Source: Lumbricus rubellus (taxonomy: Eukaryota > Annelida > Clitellata > Crassiclitellata > Lumbricidae). From it: DNA of 64,000 nt. The notes beneath the pieces were generated by a model. The model searched no databases. It was not told the origin of the DNA and worked only from the letters and a program-made list of their open reading frames with translations. The stretch covers positions 7,245,927 to 7,309,926 of the forward strand of contig OX243827.1 of assembly GCA_945859605.1 (NCBI GenBank), read 5' to 3'. A program made the translations under genes and the position numbers. Numbering within the stretch: position 1 is the first letter of the stretch; every line of letters starts with the position of its first letter. Of the stretch, positions 12,700 through 24,354 are shown piece by piece.

Positions 12700-12855
12700 T
12701 TGTGGAGCGTGGTGCCGCATTCAGTTTAGGTTCGAATCCACTTCACACGCAATTGCTCGTGTGCTTCGGCGTGAAACTCTGTGTCTCAGTCTGTGCTGTA
12801 GTCGGGAGCGCCTCTGAGTACCGAGTTTGAAAGGGCGCTATAGAAAGGGAGAAAT
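12700..12855 (+). mobile_element. SINE- or LINE-tail-like repeat with a tRNA-type B box
   Basis: GGTTCGAATCC at 12730-12740 is a perfect RNA polymerase III B box. The 3' part GTCGGGAGCGCCTCTGAGTA...GGGCGCTATAGAAAGG recurs at 17267-17325. A tRNA-like head joined to a LINE-like tail is the usual SINE layout, but no A box could be assigned, so the head may be truncated. Confidence 0.
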
Positions 12856-12859
12856 GAAT

Positions 12860-13737
12860 AAAAAATAAAATGACTAAATACAGTGTTGCATAGAGGCAAA
12901 AGTTGTGAATTGGTAATTCGGCATTATGAATGCTGTTGCCAGTTCTAGTTCAGCATAGCTTACATCAACATCAATTTGCCAATGATTAACAGTGCATTAT
13001 TCATTACCCACTTTTAAGAGCACTGCATGGCTGTCTGAGGGATCTGAAGGGGCCATCTTTACAAGATGAGAAAAGGTAGCAACATGCACAGAGATTGAAG
13101 GACAGTTGGATTGGTAACAGGATTTTCAGTGAATTTATCAGATAAAGATCCTTCACCATTGCTGCTTGTTTGAATGTGTGCCAATGTGTCTAAGGTCTTC
13201 GTATACGAGTAGCTAGAGCACTTGTGCTCCATAGCCTATGCCACGCTTGTAAATGAGCAGGCCGATTGGTCAGCGTCTCAGTTACACCTAATTCCCCATG
13301 AGAGTCCGACATTTGAACAACTAGAGTGCGTGTGTGTAAGTCCGACATTGAAGGGAAGTTGACAGTCGTAACTATTTTGCTTACTTACTCACGAACTTTA
13401 ATTACAGGTCATTTCGGACATTTTTAAAGTTTATTATTTTAAATCAAACTTGCTGCTGTTTTGGTCCACTCAGATTAAAATATTACCTCACGCAATAGGT
13501 AGGACTAGTTAAATAATCACACCTGATAAATAACCGTGGAAGACTTTTCGATAGCGCAGTGTAGGCCATAGGTTAATCATTTTAAAAATTAAGAGGTTCG
13601 TATTATATCGCACACTACATCTCGAGAGTAGGGCTGCCAGATTTCGGAAACGCATTGTCGCAAGATCACGTTGATAAGTCGCCTAAAAGTCACAAAATGA
13701 GCAACTAACTGAATATGTTGGCAAATTTTTACTATGC
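12860..13737. other. Unassigned intergenic sequence
   Basis: No open frame with family resemblance and no repeat boundary was found. Confidence 0.
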
Positions 13738-13745
13738 ACATTAGG

Positions 13746-13916
13746 CAGTGTTGAAAGTGTAAAAAAGTGCCTAGACGCTCCTTACCTTTTCAAAAGAAGT
13801 GCCAGGACGCCCCTTATCTTTCCAGTCTGTGCTGGCCAATAAGTGACAGGACGGCATTATAATAGAGATTTGAAAATAAGTGCCAGGACGCCGTCCATGC
13901 CACACTTTAAGCCCTG
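13746..13916. mobile_element. hAT-type MITE (171 bp) with exact 8-bp target duplication
   Basis: It is flanked by ACATTAGG on both sides (13738-13745 and 13917-13924). The ends are CAGTGTTGAAAGTGT and, inverted, CAGGGCTTAAAGTGT. The interior repeats AGTGCCAGGACGCC-type words. The same family occurs, larger, at 31796-32406. Confidence 0.
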
Positions 13917-14192
13917 ACATTAGGCTACATTAAAAACGTACTTTTTGGTTTCTTTAGTCTTTATTTCGCGCGTCAAAAGACACGTGATGAAACCACTGAC
14001 GTACAAATTTATAGATTGCAGACGCTTCTAAGAGTAAGATACCATCACAGTATAAATAATTACCAGTAGGTCTACCCGGATGGCTGCCTGTTGCCAACTT
14101 TTTTTGGTGACGTGGTTAGCCTCCATCTTGGTGGCAACAAAGCTTTGGGTGGCAAATGACCAAAAGATAACCCCACTGAAATGTAGTATATA

Positions 14193-15415
14193 CCATTGAT
14201 ATGTATTATATTAGCTGGATTGATAACGCTTCGTATAGTGGTCCATGGCCGACGGCGAATCAGTCGCGACTTACACTTAGGGCAGCGTGTGCTTGTTCCT
14301 ATCTAAACCCATGTTAAATTCGGCAACTTTGAATGTAATTTTCAAGAAATCTGGCCAGTGGCCGCTAAATACAGTTAAGTTGATTGTTTTGTAGGCCTAT
14401 GTCATTCAACTCAAAAACCCTAAGCTGGTTTTGAACAATTGTGTATCATTGCTGAGAAATTTGTGTTTTAAAGCGAAGTGTTGTGACGCCTATCTTTTAC
14501 TATGGTTTGCCGCTAGGAATTCTGGGAGTTTCCCCAGAGAATTCTGGGATTTGCCTCAGAGAATTCTGGGATTTGCTCTAATGAAACATTGGCTTTCCCT
14601 AAGTGAGCGATAATCCGAACTTTCATAGGCAATCAGCGTTCCAGTAGTATATACTACATTTCAGTGGTATATACCATAGAGATGTATTAAAATATAAGGC
14701 TAGAGGGAATATCACGCCGCAAAATTGATGTCGCTCTGTGTAATCGTGCCGGCCAATCAAATCACGTCTAATCGACAGTAATCGTGCGGACCAATCACAG
14801 TCTTACACCTTCCAACAGCTGGAAAAGTAAATTTTAAAACTAACATGGCTTGTGACGTCACTGGCGTGATTACCGTTAAATGTATATTAAGGTCGTTGAT
14901 GACTTCACTTTTTTATGCAGCGGAGATAGGCCATATTCTCTCTAGCCTATATATTTTATATATATAGCGTACATCTCTATGGTATATACTACTGGAACGC
15001 TGATTGCCTATGAAAGTTCGGATTATCGCTCACTTAGGGAAAGCCAATGTTTCATTAGAGCAAATCCCAGAATTCTCTGGGGAAACTCCCAGAACTCCTA
15101 GCGGCAAACCATAGTAAAAGATAGGCGTCACAACACTTCGCTTTAAAACACAAATTTCTCAGCAATGATACACAATTGTTCAAAACCAGCTTAGAGTTTT
15201 TGAGTTGAATGACATACAAAACAATCAACTTAACTGTATTTAGCGGCCACTGACCAGATTTCTTGAAAATTGCCTTCAAAGTTGACGAATTTAACATGGG
15301 TTTAGATAGGAACAAGCACACGCTGCCCTAAGTGTAAGTCGCGACTGATTCGCCGTCGGCCATGGACCACTATACGAAGCGTTATCAATCCAGCTAATAT
15401 AATACATATCAATGG
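14193..15415. repeat. Large inverted repeat (palindrome) of about 1.2 kb
   Basis: Left arm 14193-14685 and right arm 14971-15415 are near-perfect inverse copies, from CCATTGATATGTATTATATT at the outer edge inward. Differences are small indels: the left arm has an extra 24-bp GAATTCTGGGATTTGC-type unit near 14545 and an extra ~18 bp near 14655. The 285-bp centre has its own inverted ends (AAATATAAGGCTAGAG and inverse). Such an arrangement fits a foldback transposon carrying a nested element. A partial copy lies at 19462-19560. Confidence 0.
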
Positions 15416-15419
15416 ATAA

Positions 15420-16454
15420 CCCATAAGCACCGAATCGTGTATTGCTATTAATAGTACACCATAACATTTCTCTTTATAAAATAACCCAGAGTGAGAGTTG
15501 AGTTGCTGGGGACCATTTAAAAAAATATATTATTATTATAGCTTTAATTATTTGTTATTTCCAGCCTGTTGCGACTTTTTCCGCGTAGTACATTGCAGTT
15601 CTTTTAATGCAACCCGGCTTCGAGATTAAGCCGTATAGTAAAAATGCCATTGATTTAATGCCCTCAAATTTCTCTAATAAAATGAGTTAGCAGGAGATCT
15701 GAGAGGCTGGGGCTCACTTTTTGGATATATTATTAACTTATCTTTCATTATTTGTTATTTCCAGCTTGTTGCAAATTTTGTCCGGGCAGTACATTGCAGT
15801 TCTTTTAATGAATCCCGACTAATATGGCGGCTGCCGGAAACCGAAATTTGTAGTTTGTACCAAAGATTTGGTTTGTACCATGGTTTGTACCATAGAATTG
15901 AAAGTAAATGTAATTTGTCTATAGAGTTCTTTGCTGCGAAAATGGCGGATGACAGTGGGCAGGGCTTTAGATCTCGTCACTTATTCTGACGACTGCGAGA
16001 TCCGAAATCGACGTACTGTTAATTATTTATACTGTGATACCATTGAGCACGTTTTAAAGTGTGCAGGAATCTCATAAATTATGCGTTGGACTCTGGTTTG
16101 TTTGCTATTTTCTATATAAAACTATTGCTATTTAGTTTCTATCATCTTTGGTTGGAACTTGGAAGCTTACAATGATGCAGCCTAGAGTGAAAAATAAACA
16201 GGTTCGACATCTCGAAGATGTGGTTCGATCTAAGCCGTACGTAGCCTACAGTGTAAACTTAGCCTACACTTCTGCAGGAAGTGCAGCTGTAAGTTGTTGC
16301 ATTAAACACGGAGGATATCAATGCTGTAGAAGTTTAGATTAATTATTTAAAGCGTTGGAATATTAATTGGTTGATGCTGTAAGAAAACTTTGCCGGAATC
16401 ATGAGTTAAAAAATTTACAATTCTGATAGACTCAGTATTTAGGCTATTTTGTTT
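15420..16454. other. Unassigned sequence
   Basis: Two segments (15535-15620 and 15725-15815) share TTATTTGTTATTTCCAGC(C/T)TGTTGC and GTACATTGCAGTTCTTTTAA, a diverged duplication of about 190-bp period. No coding region was recognised. Confidence 0.
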
Positions 16455-17085
16455 CGGAAATTTATATAGCGCCTCTTCAAGGTATAGGCTACTCAGAAGC
16501 GCTCCCGGCCCAACCACGGCTAAATAAAACAGTTTTTAGGTTCTTAAGGAACAGAGCGGAGTGACCTCTGGGAATTAAGCGCAATGTAACAGGAAGACCA
16601 TTCCAGGTGGTAGGACCAGCAACAGAGAATGAACGACGCTGTCGTATAGTAGTCCGTGAGCGGGGAACCAGAAGCTCAATTTGGTTCGCCGATCGAAGGG
16701 TGGATCGACGCTGAACTCCTAAGGTGGAAGAACAGAGTTCTCGAAGATACGGTGGAGCTAGTCCTTCAATGCACCACCTAACCAAGGCACAGACCCTGTA
16801 TGCAATCCGCTGTTGAGAAGGGAGCCAGTGCAAGATATCCCGTATATAAGATGAGACATGGTCATATTTTGGGATATGACCAACAAGTCGCGCCGCAGAG
16901 CGGAGGACCCGTTCCAGGCAGCACAATCCGGTCAGCCGGTAGTCCATGATAGAGGGTGCTACAGTAGTCAAGGCGGGAAACTACGAAAGAGTGAACAAGA
17001 GTAGAGGCAGCACTAAAAGACAGAGAGCGTGAGACCACCTTAAGTTGACGCAACTGGTAGTAACAGCTTCGGCAGAGAAGGTTTA
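16455..17085 (-). mobile_element. LINE reverse transcriptase C-terminal fragment, frameshifted
   Basis: On the minus strand, 17053 to about 16920 encodes RQLKVVSRSLSFSAASTLVH and SRLDYCSTL, and a second frame continues with LERVLRSAARLVG, DILHWLPSQQRI and GPTTWNGLPVTLR to the stop near 16489. This order (LVHxFVxSRLDYC, then AARLV, then LHWLP) is typical of the C-terminal part of CR1/L2-type non-LTR retrotransposons. The frames are joined only through a shift at about 16920-16970, so it is a dead copy. The 3' end carries AGGCGCTATATAAA when read in LINE orientation. Confidence 0.
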
Positions 17086-17266
17086 TAGGCCTATATGCCT
17101 AACTGTAATATTTCTAGGCGAAAACTCGACTCGACCCACTGCGCATGCGTACATGACATAAGTTCCGCTTATTAGGAAATTTTTCCATCTGCACAGCCCC
17201 TGGAACTCTCCCAGGATTCTTCCTTACTAAACTTGAAATCTGAAACTGTTCTTTTATGGCGCGCTG

Positions 17267-17325
17267 GAGTCGGGAGCGCCTCTGAGTAGTGTTCTCGATG
17301 TGGCACTGCCGCACTATATAAATTT
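17267..17325 (+). repeat. LINE/SINE tail fragment
   Basis: GTCGGGAGCGCCTCTGAGTA followed by a CTATATAAATT end matches the tail at 12800-12850. Only the terminal part is present. Confidence 0.
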
Positions 17326-17339
17326 CAGAATGAACGAAT

Positions 17340-18540
17340 TTTAACTAGTTTTAACTGCAGAATATGCCTTTAGAGCAGTTGCACAAATATTCAGGACTGA
17401 AACTTCAACTTCACACTAGGCCTAACTAGCCTATAAACTATGCCCTGTTGCCACCCACTCTGGCCCACCTTTCTCAATCATCAAACATCAAACCCACATA
17501 GCCTATACATGTAGACTACTGCTCCATGGTCAGTGTATTCCCAGTTCTGCACCTAAACCTCAAAGTAATATAATTACATCAATTATAGGCATATGGGTCT
17601 TTTTGTTGTCAACCTTCCACTGTTCCACAGCCATCTCTCTCTGCATCGAAACGCTGTTTATTCTGCCACTGTTGAGTCTAGATCAGTGCATCTTTAAGGT
17701 ATTAACGGTCGCCGAATGCTTAATCATCCAGCCACATAATTGTATTTATAGCCCACGGGAGAGGAGTATCTAACTCACGCACGGTGTAATGACTTGTCCC
17801 GAGGGTCCAATTTGCCAATCTATCTGTCCAACAGGTTTCCCGCGGTTGCTATCACCGTTTCCCTGATCGATGGCCATCTGCAGCAGCAGCAGCAGCAGCA
17901 GCCACCTATCGACCGGTGTTTTATACATAAACAGCCGTGCAACCCAACCCAGCTATTTATTTACAGCACCGGTTTTCGGACGTCTTACGGTGGCTCTCGC
18001 GTTATTAGCCACCGATTGTAACACATCGCCGGCCTCCGTATATCCGTAAAGGCCTAGCAAGTAACGCACCGAACACCAGATAGAGCACGGTCGGTTACCT
18101 AGAGTGCACCACCACCACCTCCACCACCACCACCACCACCCCCATCCCCCATCCACAATACGTCGGCGGCTGCACGGTGAGTCTGGCTTTGCGGGTGGCA
18201 TAAACAGAGAGCGCCTACAAGAAGAAACAGCACTGCTCACGTCTCATTAGCTCCGAATCGGAGTCGTCCGGACCGAGGAGCGCAGGCAGGCCGCCGTTCG
18301 AGTCGTTAACGAATATTAACCAGTGGCGAAGCAACTTGATGGATGGTCGATAGCTTTTAGGGCGACCATCAAACGCAATAACATTTATTCGAATATCGCT
18401 TCAGATGCGGCCATATAAACACATTCCGTCGACAACGCCGCTAGATGGAAGCACCGTGCAGAGGCGTGCACCGCTGAATAAACAGCACTCGAACGTTTTT
18501 CTTTTCTAACACGTTTCAATGGTCGTGTGGTGCCATATAG
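17340..18540. other. Intergenic sequence with CAG and CCA microsatellites
   Basis: It holds a CAG run (17878-17901) and a CCACCA run (18108-18150). The section 17700-18510 is richer in CpG than its surroundings. No exon could be supported. Confidence 0.
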
Positions 18541-18551
18541 ATACATATACA

Positions 18552-18681
18552 ATATATATATATATATATATAATTATATATGCATGTATACATAGACAAT
18601 TTAGACATAAGCTTATAACATTATATATATGCCTTATCTACAGCGTGAACACATATACATATATATATATATATATATAGG
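18552..18681. repeat. TA dinucleotide microsatellites
   Basis: TA runs occupy 18552-18572 and 18656-18681, separated by AT-rich sequence. Confidence 0.
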
Positions 18682-18767
18682 CCTACCTCTCTCTATATAT
18701 GTATATAGGCTATATTTAGACTTATATATACTGCATTATAAACCTTATAGCCTATATATGTAAGGTA

Positions 18768-18960
18768 AGGTAATGGAGCATTTATTACAGCCTGTCCGAT
18801 CTAAGAAGTATATGTATACGGGTGATTTTTCTAGCACTTCTGTCTTCAAAGGAGTTGGTCTGAGGTGGCAGGTGAGGTGGCAGGTACTTGGCGGATGAAG
18901 AGCAGACAACGAAACGCTTTCAGGAGGTGCTCTTGAAAGTTGAAAGGCGCTATACAAATG
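18768..18960 (+). mobile_element. Probable SINE or LINE 3' end
   Basis: The segment ends GTTGAAAGGCGCTATACAAATG, the kind of GCGCTATACAAAT tail seen on CR1-group LINEs and SINEs that use them (also in related form at 12830 and 16466). Upstream there is a GAGGTGGCAG direct repeat. No coding content remains. Confidence 0.
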
Positions 18961-19461
18961 TCTTCGAACAATTATATTACGCCCAGAGGTGCAGATTGCT
19001 AGCGGAGTTAATAATTCGCAGATGACCAGGAATTGTTAAGTTAGGTCTCGAAGAAGTATAGCGTATAATATGTAGGCTATACGTTGTAAAAATAAACATC
19101 AAAAAGGTAAAGATTATATAGGATATATATATACAACGATAGGAAAAGAAGAGAAACAGTATAGTAAATATAATTAATAGATGGAAAAGATCTGGAACAA
19201 GTTGGAAATTCTGCTACCCAGTATAGCCTATATGCTATGCCTATGCCTAGGGTATATATACGAATGAGGCTACGATATATAAAGGCTACGAGTTATTGCA
19301 CAAAATGTCATGCATAAACAGAGAAGAATGTATCTATGGGAAAAGAAAAGAAAAGAATTTGATGATTGGAGCGCTTGGATATAGCCTACCTACATAAAAA
19401 AACAAATAATCTATAGACTATGATTTTGAAGTGTGGTGCTATATATAAACCCATTGATATG

Positions 19462-19560
19462 TATATAATTGGCTTTCCCTGAGTAAGCGATAATCCGAAC
19501 TTTCATAGGCAATTAGCTATCCAGTAACTATAGGTATAGTAGCCTACATATCAGTGCTAC
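19462..19560. repeat. Partial copy of the 14.2-kb palindrome arm
   Basis: GGCTTTCCCTGAGTAAGCGATAATCCGAAC and TTTCATAGGCAATTAGC-type sequence matches 14590-14640 with few changes. Outer and inner parts of the arm are missing. Confidence 0.
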
Positions 19561-20720
19561 AGCCTTAGCCTATACGTCCACGAGGAAAGACCAAAGCAAA
19601 TGATTGTAGGTGCAGAGCACCAGAGATGTAAATTTATGCCGAACGATGGACAGAACCGACTGCATGAATGGAGCCATGACAAATGAAGAGAGATTCCACA
19701 AAATGGTGGACGAGAAATGATCCCTAATATATGGAATTATGAGAAGTCGATGGAGAAAATGGTTGGGCGAGAAATGAGTGGAGATTTCTCCTAAGAACCG
19801 TTATTGACGTAAGAATCCATGGAGTGCATGCATGGAAGAAAACAAGAGAAAGACCGATAATGGTGTTATTAGACTGGAAAATTTGGGAGGATTACAGCAA
19901 CTTGCTGGAAAACGTGATGAATGGTGACTTTGGACGTATAGACCTGTCCTATAGGCCTATACGAACCTGCATTGTTATGGACCTAGTAAACGGCGGAGAA
20001 CAAAAAGAAGAAGAAGACCGATATTATATCATTACGGCGCTGTATAGTCAATCCCGCGTGTATACGGCGTCTATTATACGTGTCTTAATCGTATTCGTAA
20101 ACCACGGTTTACAAGATAAACATTTACCACATAAGCAGGTCCGGGTGGCTGGATCATTTGAAGCCATTGGAGACGAAGTGCTGTTAAGTTGTGACAAAAA
20201 TCTCATCATCCCCATCCTCCGCTGCATCTGCTGCTGCTGCTGCTGCTGCTGAAGAGGTGATTGCTGCGTCGAGATGGATGTATGGAGAGTGCGATCTTTA
20301 CTAACGACATAAATCCATCAATGGTTGCAGACGGTCGTCGCCGAGACCTTTTGTCGGTTTTATTATAGACAGCAACGGATGGGAGTTCGGATGAGATCGG
20401 GTGGGATCGGATGGGAGATCGGGTGGGAGATCGGACGAAGAGCATCAGAAGAAGAAGAAGACGACTTTTGCCTGCGTTACATTAAACAGTAAACAGACAC
20501 AGACCATCGTACGGACGTCCATGTGTCTATACCATCCATCTGTCTATGCTTGTATAATACTGAATGTATAGCACGAATGTATACTGTAACAGTCTTGTAT
20601 GTATAGCCTGCAAAAAGTAAATTGCGTTGGTTGCATGGATAATGAGGCTTCTGTGTGGCATCCCACAAAATTAATGGTGACTTTCTACCAGGGCCACTAG
20701 CCTACTTCTATGCTATGCGG

Positions 20721-20775
20721 TGTCCCGTCATAAACGCGCAGGACAAAAGCGCGCCGACAAAAGCACTTACTGTCC
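20721..20775. repeat. Remnant of a foldback-type short-unit array
   Basis: Two adjoining 14-bp units, AGGACAAAAGCGCG and CCGACAAAAGCAC, follow a TGTCCCG. The core GGACAAAAGC is the same as in the array at 62836, suggesting a single end of a decayed foldback element. Confidence 0.
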
Positions 20776-22204
20776 GCAGAACACCTGCATAATTATAATT
20801 CAACCTACGAAAAATTAAATTACCGAAATTTCACACAAATTCTTCATCATTCAATCACTACATAGAAATTGGAATAATGCATACACTTAATGCTGGTCCC
20901 AAGATATGACCTGTTTCCATTGTTATATACACGAGTGTTGTTCATGTTCCTCATATTATTATAACCATGCCTATGTATTATGCATAGTGTAGCCGATATA
21001 AATTATAATCAGTCATTCCCAATGTTTATAATAATACTGCGACTGTTTTATATCTATTCTTCTTGTATCCTAAATAATGTTCCATTGTGCTTCTTTCTGC
21101 CACTTATTCCATTGTTGCTGTTGTGAATGTGAAGCATGAGCTCTTCCTTGGTCTCGTACTAATAAAGATTATACCGACATTTGCTCGTTACAACACCAAT
21201 TACACGACGTCGCACGAAGTCAGTGGGTGGTATACGGCCTACCACCGTAAGGTGATTCAAATACCGATGACTAGATGGCAGCAATACTGCAATACTATAG
21301 ACCCTGATGATTATTATTACACGGTGGTTGAGACTGCAGAATGGCATTTTGGTCTGTAGCGACGATAGCATGACACTGACGGATGGAACAAAACGGGTAG
21401 GCTATATCATTAAGACGACGATTAAGCATCAAGTCGTGTATCACATGATATCGGACATCGAGGAAGCAACGACTTCGACGGTGGCAGCGTCGGCGGCTAA
21501 CACGGAGGTATTGTATATTTCATTGGTTTCGATGACTGACAACTGTACAGTCGTGGAACCAATGTCGTTATCACCTACTCCATCACGATCTTCCTTTCTC
21601 TACCTCCATACCCACCGAGGAAGAGGAGGAGGAGGAGGAGGAGGAGGAGCCCTCCCTCCTGCAGCCCCCCATGCCCGTGCAACAGCAGGTGTGGTGCGTA
21701 CGGGCGCAGCTTACGTGCCCCCGTCGACTCCCGTGCGGTCGGGTAGCGAGTGGCTGACCGATTTATAGTCGGGTGTTGATGAGGCTGTGTATTTATTCAC
21801 CGACCCCGGAAATGATGGACGATGGCAATGTTGGACGTATGTTATCACCATCCCCACGTCATAGTCTTATCTCTGCCCCTGCCCCCACCCACATGAGCAT
21901 TGAGCAGTGAATGGCTCCTCGGATGATGATGGCTACAACGACAATAACAGCAAATAATTATGAAACCACGAATTCAGTTTTTGCTAAATGATGAATATGC
22001 ATGAGAGTTTTGCTGGCGGTTGATTGGACGAATCGGATGATATCTGTTCTTCTAAAGATTAGATTAGGTCGAAATAATGAGAGCAGAATTTTTATCAAAT
22101 GGATTTGGATTACAGAAGAAAGACGCCAAGCACCTGCATGCAGTGTGATGGTGAGACTGGGTGGTGTGCGTGGGTGTGTGAGGGTGCGGGGGTGGGGTGT
22201 GGGC

Positions 22205-22450
22205 CAGGGGTGCGAATGATTGCAAGTGAATGAGTCAGAGAGCAGGCGAGTGAGCAAAGGGTTTAGCGAGAGACTGAACGTGGGAGTACATGAACACATG
22301 AGTGCGTGAGTGAGTCAGTGAGTCAGTGAGCGAATGGGTGAGCGAATGAGTGAGTGAGTCAGTTGGAGTGAGTGATTGAGTGCGTGAGCGATTGATTGAG
22401 AGAGTGAGTATATGAAGAAACTAGTGAGCGAGTGAGCGAGTGATCAAATA
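22205..22450. repeat. Degenerate GTGAGTGA-type tetranucleotide array
   Basis: The stretch consists largely of GAGT/GAGC/GAAT tetramers with many interruptions. Confidence 0.
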
Positions 22451-22483
22451 TGAGTGAGCACACTACACCTATAGGTCTATATA

Positions 22484-23656
22484 CAAGGGTGCGCCAAAAA
22501 AGTAATCCCCTACGGTTTTTAGCCCATATCTTGGCCAAACATACGAATTTCAAAATAAAACTTTACGACCTTAAGGGCAATTCATATTTACGTACAATGG
22601 CTCAAATTTCAACAAAATATTTTAAACGGAACAAAAGTTACATCACTTTTAGTGAGACCACCCACCGTTTTTTGGCGATTCAAAAACGAAACGCCATAAC
22701 ATTAGGTTTTTTGCTAATATCATGGCCAGAAGTAAGAATTTCAAAATGAATTTTTACGTGTTTGAAGACAGTTCATATTTACACATGATTGCCAGATTTC
22801 ATAAAAATATTTCAAACACAACAAAAGTTATACCACTTTTAGTGAGGCCACCCACCGTTTTTGACGATTCAAAAGCGAAACGCAACAGAAAGTAACAAAA
22901 GCACGATTTTATTAAGTCATTTCTCAAATCACTGTTGTCAAATGAACTTGGTAGTGCTTCACAACTTGTATTCAATGTGCCCACCACCAGTGCCAAAACT
23001 TCTTTTGAGTCTCTTTGCAAAGTTCTTGATGGACCTGTTGATTAATCTGACAGATTCCTTATTTACCAATTTGATTGTCATCTTGCTAAGTGACTTCTCA
23101 GTGACGTGCAGCTACGCTGGTACCCTGTTTCTTTTTTAAATAGTGATATCAATGATCATCTGGCAATATCAAGGCTATCTGATAAAAATTGTTTGAGATG
23201 AGACTTAATAAAATTGTTTTTTGCTACTCTTTGCTGCGTTCCGTCTTTGAAACGTCAAAAAAATGGGGAGTGGCCTCACTAAAAGTGGTATAACTTTTGT
23301 TATATGCTTGAAATATTTTGATTAAATCTGGTCATCATGTGTAGATATGAATTGCCTTTAAGCCTGTAAAATTTCATTTAAATATTCTTACTTTTGACCA
23401 AGATATTGGCCAGAATGATTGAATTGGGTTTTTGTTACTTTTTGTTGCGTCGCGTTTTTGAAGCGTCAAAAAACGGTGGGTGGCCTCACTGAAAGTGATG
23501 TAACTTTTGTTCTGTTTGGAATATTTTGTTGAAACTGAAACCATTGTACGTAGATATGAATTGCCTTTAAGACTGTAAAGTTTCATTTAAAACTTCTTAT
23601 GTTTGGCCAGGATATGGGCTAAAAACCGTAGGGGATGACTTTTTGGGCGCACCCTG
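22484..23656 (-). mobile_element. mariner-like element with long composite inverted repeats
   Basis: TA flanks both ends (22482-22483, 23657-23658). The ends are CAAGGGTGCGCCAAAAAAG and, inverted, CAGGGTGCGCCCAAAAAG. Each arm contains two diverged copies of a ~190-bp block bearing AACAAAAGTTA(C/T)A(T/C)CACTTTTAGTGAG-like sequence (left 22500-22690 and 22690-22880, right 23215-23400 and 23400-23640). The centre, read on the minus strand, keeps a short frame containing KMTIKLVNKESVRLINRSIK, possibly the start of a transposase; no catalytic region remains. A related piece occurs in opposite orientation at about 36430-36540. Confidence 0.
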
Positions 23657-23659
23657 TAC

Positions 23660-24200
23660 ATCCCTGCATGGTGTAACATATTTATCGGTGCGGCGTCTTT
23701 GGAGGTAAATGGAGATGAGCGGCCATAACAATATTTAGAAGATCTGTGTTTATAATATATTTCATCCGCGTTATACTCAGCTGTTATATGAATCTGTATC
23801 TGTCTTCACAGAGAGCTCTGTATATGTACACACCATCCAGATCTCCATCCAGACCCGCGGTTAATTACGTGCAATGCATTCAGTCCAGCTCTTAGCAAAC
23901 ACACATCTCCCGAGTTGTAGTTCTGTATTCGTCGCTGCAGACTAAAGCGACCCAAGACCTAACAAAGTATTAGGTTCTGCGTCTGATTATGTATAACATT
24001 CTCGAAAACAATCCATTGTATACACACACACACCATGCAGCATATTATATGTTCTACGGTGGCTCATACGTGCTCACATGCATGTCACTTGAAATTCATT
24101 ACACACCGCAATCTACCCATGCATTACATCAAGGTTATAGATTAATTAAGTCTAGGGGGGCTATAGGCTACTTGTGAATGAAATTTTTTATCACTAATTC
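23660..24200. other. Unassigned sequence
   Basis: No gene, element boundary or array recognised. Confidence 0.
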
Positions 24201-24203
24201 TCA

Positions 24204-24350
24204 GGGTAAGAACTGCCGGGGTGTTGAGGGTTTCAACCCCCAGTATTTCTTAGAGCTCCATAGTAAAGTATGTTTTTCACGCCCCAATTCCAAGTGGATC
24301 ATAGTCCAACCCCCAACCCCAGTTATTTTTTCCACTATTCTCACACTGGG
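24204..24350 (+). repeat. Dispersed repeat copy 1 (about 150 bp)
   Basis: This segment aligns with 39867-40022 in the same orientation. Shared words include GGGTTTCAACCCCCAGT, TTTCTTAGAGC and TTCCAAGTGGAT. The pair ends AGTTATTTTT(T)CCACNATTCT and CACACTGG or similar. Element class is unknown. Confidence 0.
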
Positions 24351-24354
24351 CTTA

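Larger units (their letters stand above)
18965..22200. other. Intergenic sequence with small repeats
   Basis: The open frames at 19824-20252 and 21307-21768 have no family resemblance and are extended by CTG (20225-20250) and AGG (21619-21648) microsatellites, so they are not called as genes. Element fragments at 19462 and 20721 are listed separately. Confidence 0.

Noticed and set aside
12725..12745. tRNA gene
   Set aside because: Only a B box is present; the rest does not fold as a tRNA, so a SINE head is more likely.
19824..20252. 142-codon open frame as a gene
   Set aside because: It ends in a CTG-run poly-Cys and has no family resemblance, start context or splice support.
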